Translations under genes and position numbers: made by a program
NCBI RefSeq assembly: GCF_003015185.1
Contig: NZ_CP027860.1
Location: 2,728,001-2,792,000 of the forward strand
Direction: 5' to 3'
DNA length: 64,000 bases
Source: Ahniella affigens
Lineage (GTDB): Bacteria > Pseudomonadota > Gammaproteobacteria > Xanthomonadales > Ahniellaceae
The notes under the pieces: generated by a model
Database searches by the model: none
The model's input: only the letters and a program-made list of their open reading frames with translations
What the model was told of the DNA's origin: nothing
In this document: positions 43,663-52,031 of the stretch, piece after piece
Layout: the number at the start of each line of letters is the position of its first letter
Position numbering within the stretch: position 1 is the first letter of the stretch

Positions 43663-43752
43663 GTCCGCAGCGAGCCCAAATCGCATTCGCACGACTGTTT
43701 GGAGCCGTTCGGGCCTGCTAGATTCAGCCTCATTCAGGGGAAGGACGACCAT

Positions 43753-44310
43753 ATGTACGTGAAATCTGGACACGCATCGATGGCTTCCAGACTGGCGCTT
43801 GCCATGCTGGGAACGTTTGTAGCGACCACAGCGCCAGCGCAGATCTGCCAAGTGGGCGCCAAGATTGAAGGACAATGGGGCAATACTTGGTATCCGGTGA
43901 CTGTTTTGGAGGCTCCCGATGCAGCGGGCAATTGCCTGGTCACGTTTGATGGATATGGGAGCGTCTGGGATACCCGGATGAGCGCCAATCAGATCCGACC
44001 GCGCGGCAGCTCCGGCAACGCGAACCAGCAGGGACAGACTAAGAATGCCGGCAGCGCGTCGCAAGTGGCGTCCGGTTCGGTACCGGATGGCGACTACCGA
44101 TGCCATAAGCTGACCTCAGGCGGCGGCCTGATCGATATCGGCGATATGACAATCGATGACGGCGAACCCGAACTGGCCGGGCTGCCCGATGGCTGGACGA
44201 TTCTTGGCGTCAGCGTTCGCGGCAAGAACGATCGCGGTGAGCTCGTCATTGCACTGGATTACAAGAGCGCCAGTGGTTCGAGCGACCGAATGGATTGCGT
44301 GGCGGAGTAA
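43753..44310 (+). CDS. exported Tudor/SH3-like domain protein
   Basis: A 185-residue protein. ATG 43753 has GGGGAAGGA upstream; a Met 9 codons later (MASRLALAML) could also start. A signal peptide ends near APAQ|IC. The mature N-terminus is a Tudor/agenet-like module: VGAKIEGQWGNTWYPVTVLEA, CLVTFDGYGSVWDTRMSANQIRPR (about residues 33-85). After a Gly/Asn/Gln-rich linker, the C-terminal domain (SVPDGDYRCHKLT ... GWTILGVSVRGKNDRGELVIALDYKS) has a Cys pair and a beta-rich pattern I do not recognise. Such Tudor-like modules in bacterial exported proteins have no settled role. It is placed against the surrounding minus strand, between tRNA-fMet and rimP. Confidence 0.8.
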   Translation: MYVKSGHASMASRLALAMLGTFVATTAPAQICQVGAKIEGQWGNTWYPVTVLEAPDAAGNCLVTFDGYGSVWDTRMSANQIRPRGSSGNANQQGQTKNAGSASQVASGSVPDGDYRCHKLTSGGGLIDIGDMTIDDGEPELAGLPDGWTILGVSVRGKNDRGELVIALDYKSASGSSDRMDCVAE

Positions 44311-44351
44311 GCAACCCCGCGCACCCGATGCAATCGAATAACGCCCAAAAG

Positions 44352-44385
44352 AAAACGGCGCGTCTCGTTTGAGACACGCCGTTTT
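44352..44385. terminator. bidirectional Rho-independent terminator
   Basis: A 15-bp stem (AAAACGGCGCGTCTC with GAGACACGCCGTTTT, one mismatch, GTTT loop) with A and T runs on both sides. It serves both the plus-strand gene ending at 44310 and the minus-strand tRNA. Confidence 0.9.
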
Positions 44386-44395
44386 ACTTTCATGA

Positions 44396-44472
<77 letters not shown>

Positions 44473-44483
44473 GCAGAAGCGGA

Positions 44484-44512
44484 ACTATAGTGACTTGTTT
44501 CGAGAACCGCAA
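44484..44512 (-). promoter_or_regulatory. sigma-70 promoter of tRNA-fMet
   Basis: On the minus strand TTGCGG (44512-44507), a 17-nt spacer, then TATAGT (44489-44484), about 11 nt before the tRNA 5' end. Confidence 0.75.
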
Positions 44513-44562
44513 GTCTTTCGTGCGAACTTGCGTGGCGACAGTCACTATTTCTTGCAGTGTGC

Positions 44563-45444
44563 TCAACCCTTCTTGGCAAATAACGCGTCGAGCGCGCGCT
44601 CGTAGTCGTAGTAACCGATCCGATCGTAAAGTTCTTCGCGGGTCTGCATCGTGTCAACGACAGACTTCTGATGACCATCGCGCCGAATTGCGTTGTAAAC
44701 ATTCTCGGCGGCCTTGTTCATCGCGCGGAATGCCGACAACGGGTACAGCTGCATTGCCACACCAACGGACGCCAATTCATCACGCGTGAACAGCGGCGTC
44801 TTGCCGAATTCGGTGATGTTCGCGAGTACGGGCACATTGACTGCTTTGACAAAGCGCTCATAAGTCGGCAGATCGTAAGCGGCTTCCGCAAAGATGCCAT
44901 CAGCACCCGCCTCAACGCAGCGCTGCGCACGTTCGATGGCCGCGTCGACACCGGCCACGGCAATCGCATCGGTACGCGCGATCAGAAAGAACCCCGCATC
45001 AGTGCGCGCATCGGCGGCGGCCTTGACGCGGTCGACCATTTCATCCGTGCTGACAATTTCCTTGCCCGGCCGATGACCACATCGCTTCGCGCCCACCTGG
45101 TCTTCGATATGGCAGGCCGCCGCACCAGATTTGATCAGTGACTTGATCGTGCGCGCGATATTGAATGCGCTCGGACCAAAACCGGTATCGATATCAACGA
45201 GCAGCGGCAGATCACAAACGTCAGTAATGCGTCGGCAATCGATCAGCACGTCGTCCATCGTGTTGATACCGAGGTCAGGCATGCCAAGCGAGCCCGCGGC
45301 GACACCGCCACCTGACAGATAGATCGCTCGAAATCCGGCGCGCTTCGCGAGCAGCGCGTGATTGGCATTGATCGCACCAATGATCTGCAGCGGCGACTCG
45401 TCGCGCAGCGCCTGACGAAAGTGTTGGCCAGCGGATGTACTCAT
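44563..45444 (-). CDS. prpB: 2-methylisocitrate lyase
   Basis: A 293-residue enzyme of the isocitrate lyase/PEP mutase superfamily that splits 2-methylisocitrate into pyruvate and succinate in the methylcitrate cycle of propionate use. Visible family motifs: [28 protein letters not shown], the metal-binding [21 protein letters not shown] with the catalytic Cys, and FLIARTDA. Length is normal for PrpB. GAGGAG precedes ATG 45444. The usual partners prpC and acnD are not in the window, so the gene is detached from a prp operon. Confidence 0.95.
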   Translation of the reverse strand: MSTSAGQHFRQALRDESPLQIIGAINANHALLAKRAGFRAIYLSGGGVAAGSLGMPDLGINTMDDVLIDCRRITDVCDLPLLVDIDTGFGPSAFNIARTIKSLIKSGAAACHIEDQVGAKRCGHRPGKEIVSTDEMVDRVKAAADARTDAGFFLIARTDAIAVAGVDAAIERAQRCVEAGADGIFAEAAYDLPTYERFVKAVNVPVLANITEFGKTPLFTRDELASVGVAMQLYPLSAFRAMNKAAENVYNAIRRDGHQKSVVDTMQTREELYDRIGYYDYERALDALFAKKG

Positions 45445-45581
45445 GAACGGCTCCTCATCGAAAAAGGACGCGTCGCCGAACTCCCAGCGGCGCCATCAGG
45501 TTAGGCAAGCCCCATAGTGTGCCATCAGCACGCTGAACGTGCGGCCCGTGTCAGTGCTCGCGCCAACAACCACCCAGAAGC

Positions 45582-45944
45582 CTAGATCGACGCGGGCGGC
45601 AGCGCGCGGGCCAGATCGATAATGTCGTCCGGCTCATAGCCCACAATGATCTCGTCACCAACAATCGTGGTTGGCAGGCCAGCCACATCCAACTCGTCGG
45701 CAACCTGTCGACCCAGCGCCGTGGTCTCCACGTCCAGCATTTTGAAAGGGATCTTCGCGTCGCGCAGGTCGCGTTTGAGTTGCTTGCAATAGCCGCACCA
45801 CTCGGCGCTCAGCACCACCACCTGGTGACCTTGCAGTTGGCTGCGGACTGCTGGCGGCACTTTCTCGCCCGAACTTCGGGAATCCGGCAGAAACAGGGCA
45901 ATGATCACTGCCACCACCAACACCAGAAAGATAATCCGACCCAT
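45582..45944 (-). CDS. membrane-anchored glutaredoxin-like protein (CGYC)
   Basis: A 120-residue protein. ATG 45944 follows GGAG by about 11 nt and gives an N-terminal membrane anchor (IIFLVLVVAVIIALFLP, residues 4-20) with the redox domain outside. The domain has the active site EWCGYCKQL (Cys50, Cys53), the cis-Pro turn AGLPTTIVGD and a GYEPDDIIDL end helix, as in glutaredoxins. It is clearly paralogous to the lipoprotein encoded at 47141-47482: the same CGYC, matched strands, and a GYxPD end. It lies just downstream of mdh on the same strand. A thiol-disulfide role in the periplasm is inferred; partners are unknown. Confidence 0.85.
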   Translation of the reverse strand: MGRIIFLVLVVAVIIALFLPDSRSSGEKVPPAVRSQLQGHQVVVLSAEWCGYCKQLKRDLRDAKIPFKMLDVETTALGRQVADELDVAGLPTTIVGDEIIVGYEPDDIIDLARALPPASI

Positions 45945-46059
45945 TCTTGATACTCCGCTTGACCTGCCAATAGTTGCCTGCGCCAAATGAACTGACGGCC
46001 AAGTCTGAGCGACAAACCGGCAGCGCACCCAGGGGCCGCTGCCAGTCCGAACCGCCCGA

Positions 46060-47046
46060 TCAGGCCAGCATCGACGCCACGCCCGCCTGCTCTTCCTGGA
46101 GTTCGGCGAGCGTCTTGTCCATCATCGTGCGCGAATAGTCGTCGATCGGCAGGTCGCGCACCATGGTGTATTCGCCATTCGCGCAAACCACCGGGAATCC
46201 GTACATGATGTCGACCGGAATGCCGTAGCTGCCATCGGACGGAATTCCCATCGTCACCCACTTGCCGTTCGTGCCGAGCGCCCAGTCACGCATATGGTCG
46301 ATCGCCGCATTGGCCGCCGAAGCCGCCGACGACAACCCACGCGCTTCAATAATGGCCGCACCGCGCTTGCCGACTTTCGGAATGAACGTTTCGCGATTCC
46401 AGGCTTCATCGTTGATCTTGTCTTTGAGCGAAGCACCGCCAACCGTTGCAAAACGGTAGTCTGGATACATGGTTGGGCTGTGGTTGCCCCAGACCACCAG
46501 CTTGTCAATATCGGCAACCGGCACCGACGCTTTGGCCGCGAGTTGGCTCAGCGCGCGGTTGTGGTCGAGCCGCAGCATGGCGGTGAAGTTCTTCTTCGGC
46601 AACGACGGCGCGGACTTCATCGCAATAGATGCGTTGGTGTTCGCCGGATTGCCGACCACCAGCACACGGATGTCGCGACTCGCCGCTTCATCCAGGGCGC
46701 GACCCTGCTCGATGAAAATCTTGGCGTTCTCCATCAGCAAGTCTTTGCGCTCCATGCCCGGACCGCGTGGGCGGGCGCCAACGAGCAGCGCGTAATCGGC
46801 GTCCTTGAACGCTTCTTTCGGGTCGGACGTGCCCACCATGCCGGCGAGCAGCGGGAACGCGCAATCTTCGAGTTCCATCATGCAGCCTTTCAGCGCAGCC
46901 TGCGCCTTGTCCATCGGCAGTTCGAGCATTTGCAGAATGACCGGCTGATCCTTGCCAAGCATTTCGCCCGCGGCGATCCGATAAATCAGGGAATAACCGA
47001 TCTGGCCGGCGGCGCCGGTCACTGCAACTCGTACTGGCTTTTTCAT
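46060..47046 (-). CDS. mdh: malate dehydrogenase
   Basis: A 328-residue NAD-dependent malate dehydrogenase of the cytosolic-like type common in Lysobacterales. It has the Rossmann glycine motif [38 protein letters not shown], the NPAN segment [10 protein letters not shown], the catalytic pair in [12 protein letters not shown] and the His in [11 protein letters not shown]. The first Arg of GARPRG binds the dicarboxylate. It interconverts malate and oxaloacetate in the TCA cycle. AAGAGGA precedes ATG 47046. It is flanked by two CGYC redox-protein genes on the same strand. Confidence 0.97.
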   Translation of the reverse strand: MKKPVRVAVTGAAGQIGYSLIYRIAAGEMLGKDQPVILQMLELPMDKAQAALKGCMMELEDCAFPLLAGMVGTSDPKEAFKDADYALLVGARPRGPGMERKDLLMENAKIFIEQGRALDEAASRDIRVLVVGNPANTNASIAMKSAPSLPKKNFTAMLRLDHNRALSQLAAKASVPVADIDKLVVWGNHSPTMYPDYRFATVGGASLKDKINDEAWNRETFIPKVGKRGAAIIEARGLSSAASAANAAIDHMRDWALGTNGKWVTMGIPSDGSYGIPVDIMYGFPVVCANGEYTMVRDLPIDDYSRTMMDKTLAELQEEQAGVASMLA

Positions 47047-47140
47047 GGTGTTCCTCTTAAGGCAAACAGGCAGGTCAAAGAAACGGACTGGTTAAAAAAC
47101 CGAATTGGCCGATGGTAGCAGGCTCCGCCTGAGCGGCTGC

Positions 47141-47482
47141 TCAATCGCCGGCCCGGGCACGGGCGATGATGGTGTCTGGCTGATAGCCGTAGAAGGCCTG
47201 ATGATCGATCAACGTGACCGGGACGGTCAGGCCACCGCCCAACTCCGACCGCAGCGCTGCGCCTGTCTCGGAGTGCTCGACATCCCACTCCTGGAACGCG
47301 ATACCCGCCTGGTTGAAATCGGCGCGCAAGCGATCGCAATAGCCGCACCACGTGGCGCTGAGCAGCACCACGCGGTGACCTTTGGTCAGTTCTTGCGCCG
47401 CTTCCGGCAACACTGGCTTCTTGCCGCAGCCACCGAGTGCCAGGGCCAAGAACAATACCAACCAACCGATCGCTCGGGGCAT
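47141..47482 (-). CDS. glutaredoxin-like lipoprotein (CGYC)
   Basis: A 113-residue lipoprotein: signal MPRAIGWLVLFLALALGGC with the lipobox Cys at residue 19, then a glutaredoxin-type domain with ATWCGYCDRL (Cys46, Cys49), the cis-Pro turn TVPVTLIDHQ and FYGYQPDTIIARA at the end. The start ATG shares one base with the stop of the upstream aminotransferase gene (TGATG), so the two are translationally coupled. Length and motif spacing match the paralogue at 45582-45944, but the anchor differs (lipid instead of helix). Its redox potential, partner and direction (oxidase or reductase) are unknown. Confidence 0.88.
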   Translation of the reverse strand: MPRAIGWLVLFLALALGGCGKKPVLPEAAQELTKGHRVVLLSATWCGYCDRLRADFNQAGIAFQEWDVEHSETGAALRSELGGGLTVPVTLIDHQAFYGYQPDTIIARARAGD

Positions 47483-48678
47483 CAGGCCAATTCAGCGAAG
47501 AAGTCGACAATGCGCTGCAGACCGTCCGGCAACTGCGCGCTCGGGCAGGTGTAGCTGATGCGGATCGCGCGCGGTTCACCGAATGCGGAGCCCGGCACGC
47601 AGGCCACGCCTTTCGCGTCGAGCAGCGCATTGCAGAAGTCGACGTCGTTCTGGATCAGCTTGCCCTGGTGCGATTTGCCATAACTGACTGAAATGTCCGG
47701 AAACACGTAGAACGCGCCCTGCGGCTTCGGGCAGATCACGCCCGGGCACTTGCCCAGTGCGGCCATGACCAGATCGCGCTTGGCTTCGAATTCCTTGTTC
47801 TTTAGCACCGGCACATCCTGCGGGCCCGTGAGGGCCGCAACCGCCGCGGCATTGACCACTTCCGGCACGTTCGTAATGTGGTTCGAGTTCAGCGTGACAA
47901 TCGCCTGAGCGACTTCCACCGGACCCGCGACAAAGCCCATACGCCAGCCCGGCATGCCGTAGGTCTTCGACAACGAGTCGATCAGGATCACGCGATCCTT
48001 CAATTCGGGACGCGCCTTGACGAGGTGCGCATAGCCTAGACCATCAAAGATCATGCGGTTGTAAATGTCGTCCGAGATGACCCAGATCTTGTGCTTGACG
48101 AGCACGTCGGCCAAAGCCCGCACTTCCTCGTGCGTGTACACCATGCCGGTCGGATTCGACGGGTTGTTGAACAGCAGCACCTTGGTTTCGGGCGTGATCG
48201 CCGCTTCGAGTTGCGCCGCCGTCAGCTTGTAGTGCTGTTCCGGGCTGCAATACAGCAATTTAGAGCGGGCACCCAAAATATCGGCGATATCCAGGTAGCT
48301 CGTCCAATAAGGCGTCGGAATCAGGATTTCATCGCCCTCATTCAGCAGGGCGTACATGACGTTAAACAGCACCTGCTTGGCACCGATGCCCGTGGCGACG
48401 TGCTTGCGCTCGTAACCTTCAAAGCCACCTTCTTGCAGGTGCTTCAGAAACGCATCGAGCAACGCATCGGGCCCGCGGTTCGAGCCATAGCTGCCGCTGT
48501 CCTTGGCGAGTGAGTCGCGGGCAGCCGTGTACACGTGATCACCCGGCAGGAAATTGGGCACACCGATCGAGAAACTGATGATGTCGCGGCCTTCCGCCTT
48601 GAGTTTCTTGGCTTTTTCGGCAACCAGCATGATGGCGCTGGGTTTGGCACGGCCCATTCGTTCGGCGAGCTTCAACAT
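47482..48678 (-). CDS. class I/II PLP-dependent aminotransferase (aspartate aminotransferase-like)
   Basis: A 398-residue enzyme. ATG 48678 has GGAG 8 nt upstream. Fold-type I motifs are GVPNFLPGDHVYTAARDSL, the SNRGPDALLDAFLKHL segment, the IPTPYWTSYLDI strand, NNPSNPTGMVY for substrate carboxylate binding, the Asp in WVISDDIYNRM and the Schiff-base Lys in LIDSLSKTYGMPGWRMGF. C-terminal SAFGEPRAIRISY supplies the Arg that binds the alpha-carboxylate. The aspartate/prephenate or alanine aminotransferase subgroup is likely; the exact substrate is not certain. It is coupled to a CGYC lipoprotein gene downstream and lies in the same direction as mdh. Confidence 0.92.
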   Translation of the reverse strand: MLKLAERMGRAKPSAIMLVAEKAKKLKAEGRDIISFSIGVPNFLPGDHVYTAARDSLAKDSGSYGSNRGPDALLDAFLKHLQEGGFEGYERKHVATGIGAKQVLFNVMYALLNEGDEILIPTPYWTSYLDIADILGARSKLLYCSPEQHYKLTAAQLEAAITPETKVLLFNNPSNPTGMVYTHEEVRALADVLVKHKIWVISDDIYNRMIFDGLGYAHLVKARPELKDRVILIDSLSKTYGMPGWRMGFVAGPVEVAQAIVTLNSNHITNVPEVVNAAAVAALTGPQDVPVLKNKEFEAKRDLVMAALGKCPGVICPKPQGAFYVFPDISVSYGKSHQGKLIQNDVDFCNALLDAKGVACVPGSAFGEPRAIRISYTCPSAQLPDGLQRIVDFFAELA

Positions 48679-48933
48679 CGATGACTCCAAGTCCAGGGAT
48701 CAAGTAACGCCGGTTTCGCGGCCGGCGGCGGCAAACAAGCCGGTATTCCAACTGCTTAGCCCTGAAATGATAACACCCTGCCCTCGCCCGGCTCATGACG
48801 ATTTGCTGGCTTGCAGCAGACATCATGAACGGTAGCCGTCACGATTTTGGGGCCGATAGTGATCAGGGGCACCGCATCCTGGGCATAATCCGGGAAGCCT
48901 GGCGATCTGCCCAATCCACGGGAGCCCTGAGTG

Positions 48934-49659
48934 ATGTTGCTGCGGACCGTTTTCCGTTTGACCTTGCCGCTCGTCGTACTGGCCGTTTCGGCTTGCTCGT
49001 CGTCGCACATGCGCACCGATGCCGAGTTTGAAGTCGCCCGCGACCTGAGCGGCAAGTCGGTCGTCCTGGTCGAGCCGAGCATCCAGCTCTACGAAATGCA
49101 AGCCAGTGGCCTGATGGAGCCTCGGGCCGATTGGACCCGGGCCGCACGCCGCGACCTACCGGCGGCGATCCATGACATCCTCCGCGCCCGCCAGGCGGCG
49201 CTGAAACCCGAATATCGGGTGCCGCCGGAACTCGATACCGACGCACAGATTCGGCAAGTCCTGGCGCTCAACGAAGCCGTCATCAACACGATCTACACGC
49301 ACAGTTACCTGCACGTGCCGCTGCCCACGCGCGGCGTTGCGCGCAAGAAGGCACTGAGCTGGACACTTGGCCCCGGCGTGGCGGCGATCCGCGATGCCAC
49401 CGGTGCCGACTACATGCTGAATGTGATCGTCAGAGACAGCTACACGAGCGGCGGACGTGCCGCGCTGATGATCGCGGCGGCGGTATTGCAATTGGGCATT
49501 CTGCAAGGCGGCCAGCAATACGGCATCGCGACGCTGGTGGACCTGCATACCGGCGATGTCGTCTGGTTCAACGTCATGAGTGATTCCCTAGGCGATCTGC
49601 GCGACCCGAAAGGGACGCGCGAAACCGCCGACAAACTGCTGAAAGGGATGCCGCTATGA
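48934..49659 (+). CDS. lipoprotein, unknown function
   Basis: A 241-residue lipoprotein (MLLRTVFRLTLPLVVLAVSAC, Cys at about residue 21). GGGAG lies upstream; GTG 48931 is an alternative start. The mature part has an alpha/beta pattern (GKSVVLVEPSIQLYEMQASG; VLALNEAVINTIYTHSYLHVPLP; GADYMLNVIVRDSYTSGGRAALMI; QYGIATLVDLHTGDVVWFNV). This resembles outer-membrane lipoproteins that scaffold secretion or curli-like complexes, but I cannot assign a family. It is the first gene of a three-gene operon with an M48 protease and a second lipoprotein. Its stop overlaps the protease start by ATGA. Confidence 0.75.
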   Translation: MLLRTVFRLTLPLVVLAVSACSSSHMRTDAEFEVARDLSGKSVVLVEPSIQLYEMQASGLMEPRADWTRAARRDLPAAIHDILRARQAALKPEYRVPPELDTDAQIRQVLALNEAVINTIYTHSYLHVPLPTRGVARKKALSWTLGPGVAAIRDATGADYMLNVIVRDSYTSGGRAALMIAAAVLQLGILQGGQQYGIATLVDLHTGDVVWFNVMSDSLGDLRDPKGTRETADKLLKGMPL

Positions 49660-50843
49660 GTCGACTGCGCCGCGGTTGCTTGGTCATGCTCGCGGTGGTC
49701 GTACTGGCCGGATGCGCCAGCGCGCCATTGCGCGACATGAGCCCAGGCGACACACCCGCCGAGAATACTGATGAGGGCGGGCTATGGGATGCCCTGGAAG
49801 AGTCGGAACGCGCCTTGCAGAAGTCGCCGTTGCTGATTCGCGATCCGGCTTTGAACCAATATGTACAGCAGCTGGTATGCCGGTATGCCGGCGACTACTG
49901 CAAAGACATCCGTGTCTACATTGTGCGCCGCCCCTACTTCAATGCGAGCATGGCGCCGAATGGCATGATGCAGGTGTGGACCGGCGCCTTGCTCCGTGCT
50001 GAAAACGAAGCCCAGCTGGGCTTTGTGTTGGGCCACGAAATCGGCCACTTCCTTGGGCAACACTCGATCAAACAATGGCGGCGCACCAAGAACACCGCCA
50101 ACGCCCTCAGCCTGCTGCAGTTGATCGCCGCACGGAGCCCCAGTGCCAGTGCCGGCGATGCCTTCGATGTCGCGCTGCTGGCGGCTTACGCGACCTTGTT
50201 CAAATACAGTCGTGACCATGAGCGTGAATCCGATCTGCACGGCTTCGAACGCTCCGTCGCCCTGGGCTATGACCCGAGCCAAGGCTGGAAGCTCTGGCAG
50301 GCGCTACTGGCCGAAGAAAATGCGCGCGACCGCCACAAGCCGTCATCGATCTTTGCGACGCACCCGGCGACCGATGAACGCCTGACCACGCTGCGACTGG
50401 AGGCCGAGTCGCTGCCGGCACACGGCTCAGAACTTGGCTCCGAGTCCTATGAAACGGCGATGCGACCGTTTCTGACCACGTGGCTCGCCGACGAAGTGCA
50501 ACGGCGAAACTATCCGCAAACGCTGGTGCTGCTGGACCGCTTGGCAAATCGCGACGGGTTTCCGAATCCTGGACTGCTCGCCTACTTCCGCGGCGAAGTG
50601 TTTCGCAAGCGACGCGCGCCCGGCGACGACAAGCGCGCAATCGATGCCTACTTGGCGGCGCTTGACCTGCCCGGCCACCCAACGGTGACACTGCGTGATC
50701 TGGGCTACGCGTATCGCCGCATTCAAGACCAGACCGCCGCCAACCAGGCATTTGCCGATTATCTGCACACCCGCCCCGATGCGGATGATCGCGCGCTGAT
50801 CGAACACCTGATGAAGGAGCCAGCCCGTGCTCTGGAAGACTAG
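49656..50843 (+). CDS. M48-family metalloprotease lipoprotein
   Basis: A 395-residue protein with a lipoprotein signal (VMLAVVVLAGC, Cys about residue 22) and an M48 zinc-protease domain: GHEIGHFLGQHS contains HExxH (His127, Glu128, His131), and the third ligand lies in YSRDHERESDLHG. The domain ends with a THPATDERLTTL element seen in BepA and LoiP. The C-terminal 130 residues look like TPR helices (LLDRLANRDG; DDKRAIDAYLAAL; LRDLGYAYRRIQDQTAANQAF). Homologues control outer-membrane protein quality in the periplasm. The gene is coupled to the upstream lipoprotein by ATGA and overlaps the next gene by 17 nt. Confidence 0.92.
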   Translation: MSRLRRGCLVMLAVVVLAGCASAPLRDMSPGDTPAENTDEGGLWDALEESERALQKSPLLIRDPALNQYVQQLVCRYAGDYCKDIRVYIVRRPYFNASMAPNGMMQVWTGALLRAENEAQLGFVLGHEIGHFLGQHSIKQWRRTKNTANALSLLQLIAARSPSASAGDAFDVALLAAYATLFKYSRDHERESDLHGFERSVALGYDPSQGWKLWQALLAEENARDRHKPSSIFATHPATDERLTTLRLEAESLPAHGSELGSESYETAMRPFLTTWLADEVQRRNYPQTLVLLDRLANRDGFPNPGLLAYFRGEVFRKRRAPGDDKRAIDAYLAALDLPGHPTVTLRDLGYAYRRIQDQTAANQAFADYLHTRPDADDRALIEHLMKEPARALED

Positions 50844-51429
50844 ACTGATTGCGCCCCAATGGGTGGCCTTGGCCGCCGTGTTCCTTGGACTCGCCGCCTG
50901 CAGTGGCACACCCGGGCTCGTCCGTCCAAATGAACCGGTCAAAGTGCAGCGCATCTTCGAAGTTCGCTCGCCTATTGAGTGGGCACGGTTTCGCGGCCTC
51001 GGCAACGAAACCTGGACCATCGATGGTGCTTTGCTGAACCGGCTGACGTTCATCACGAACATTCGCGACAAGGAGCACATCTTTGGCTATGGCCGACAGA
51101 ACCGCTGGAATCCCGATGGCGCGTTCTATCGGACGGGCATGGATCCGAATGAACTCCGCGATCTGATGGTGGACGGTCTGGCGCAGATTGGCTTTGCGAA
51201 CGTTTCAGCAAGCAACCTGCAACCTGGTGAGCGCGATGGCTTTACCACCTATCAATTCGACTTGGATTTGCGGTCGCCAAACGGGCTCACGTACAAGGGT
51301 CACGTCTTGATGCTGGAGCGGCGCCAGCGGTTGAACTTTGTGTTGTTCTACGCGCCGGTCGAGTACTACTACGCAAAAGATGCTGATGCGGTGACCGCAA
51401 TTTTCGCCGACCTCCACGTTCGCCCGTGA
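50827..51429 (+). CDS. lipoprotein, unknown function
   Basis: A 200-residue lipoprotein with a GTG start at 50827 inside the end of the protease gene. The signal is QWVALAAVFLGLAAC (lipobox Cys about residue 25). The mature sequence is a single alpha/beta domain: WTIDGALLNRLTFITNIRDKEHIFGY, MDPNELRDLMVDGLAQIGFANVSASN, then TTYQFDLDLRSPNGLTYKGHVLMLERRQRLNFVLFYAPVEYYYAKD, ending in a helix. I do not recognise a family. Its position, coupled to an M48 lipoprotein protease and another lipoprotein, suggests an outer-membrane quality-control or cell-envelope function. Confidence 0.75.
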   Translation: MLWKTRLIAPQWVALAAVFLGLAACSGTPGLVRPNEPVKVQRIFEVRSPIEWARFRGLGNETWTIDGALLNRLTFITNIRDKEHIFGYGRQNRWNPDGAFYRTGMDPNELRDLMVDGLAQIGFANVSASNLQPGERDGFTTYQFDLDLRSPNGLTYKGHVLMLERRQRLNFVLFYAPVEYYYAKDADAVTAIFADLHVRP

Positions 51430-51539
51430 CGAGCACAAACGGCCCCGGCGCAACATGGTCAGCACGCCTTGAAACTATAGTCGCTTCCGGGCCATCCGGG
51501 AAGTCTGTTGCTTTTTGATCTTCGCGTTACCATCGCTGC

Positions 51540-52022
51540 ATGTTGATTCACTCTGATTCCACTGCACTACCCAGACAGAGCCGGTTTGGCAATCTGATGG
51601 GCTTGTACGCCCACAACTATTGGTCGCTGACTCGAATCCTGGGCCCTGACCATTTGCCGCTTGGCCGGCACCAGTCCGAAGGCAACGTAGGCATGCCCGT
51701 GTTGCTCGACGTCGTCGAACGCGCGCCGTACACCGTTGAGATGAAGCTCAGCTACGCGATGATTGATCCGCAGAGCGGTCAGCTCGACCCATCGGCGCAT
51801 ATCCGGCTCTATCGCGATGCCCGCCTCGCCGAGGTGGTGACCTGCTACTTCGGCAGTCGCCTGGAGCATGCGCTCGGCCGCGATGCGCCGGGGCCCAAGG
51901 TCATGCGTTATCGATTGCAGCGCAATGCGTTCTTCGCCAAATGGTTGGACTATCTTGAGCATACCGGTCATAACCGGTTTGCCTGGAAATCCGTACCGAC
52001 CGACCCCTCGCCTCCTATTTGA
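51540..52022 (+). CDS. DUF1249 family protein (YqiB-like)
   Basis: A 160-residue cytoplasmic protein of the DUF1249 family, which includes Escherichia coli YqiB. Conserved stretches: FGNLMGLYAHNYWSLTRIL, YTVEMKLSYAMIDPQ, PSAHIRLYRDARLAEVVTCYF and QRNAFFAKWLDYLEHTGHNRFAW. Function is not established. It precedes the beta-CASP RNA hydrolase gene by only 9 nt, so the two are likely co-transcribed. Confidence 0.9.
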   Translation: MLIHSDSTALPRQSRFGNLMGLYAHNYWSLTRILGPDHLPLGRHQSEGNVGMPVLLDVVERAPYTVEMKLSYAMIDPQSGQLDPSAHIRLYRDARLAEVVTCYFGSRLEHALGRDAPGPKVMRYRLQRNAFFAKWLDYLEHTGHNRFAWKSVPTDPSPPI

Positions 52023-52031
52023 GGAATCCCC

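Larger units (their letters stand above)
43425..43752. other. Leader region of the rimP-nusA-infB operon
   Basis: No gene. On the minus strand it reads promoter (43662-43634), then about 70 nt, a first terminator-like hairpin (43557-43536), about 55 nt that includes CCGTAT-GG-ATACGG (43474-43487), a second terminator-like hairpin (43477-43453), then rimP. The second hairpin shares bases with the CCGTAT one, so the two structures are mutually exclusive. Confidence 0.6.
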
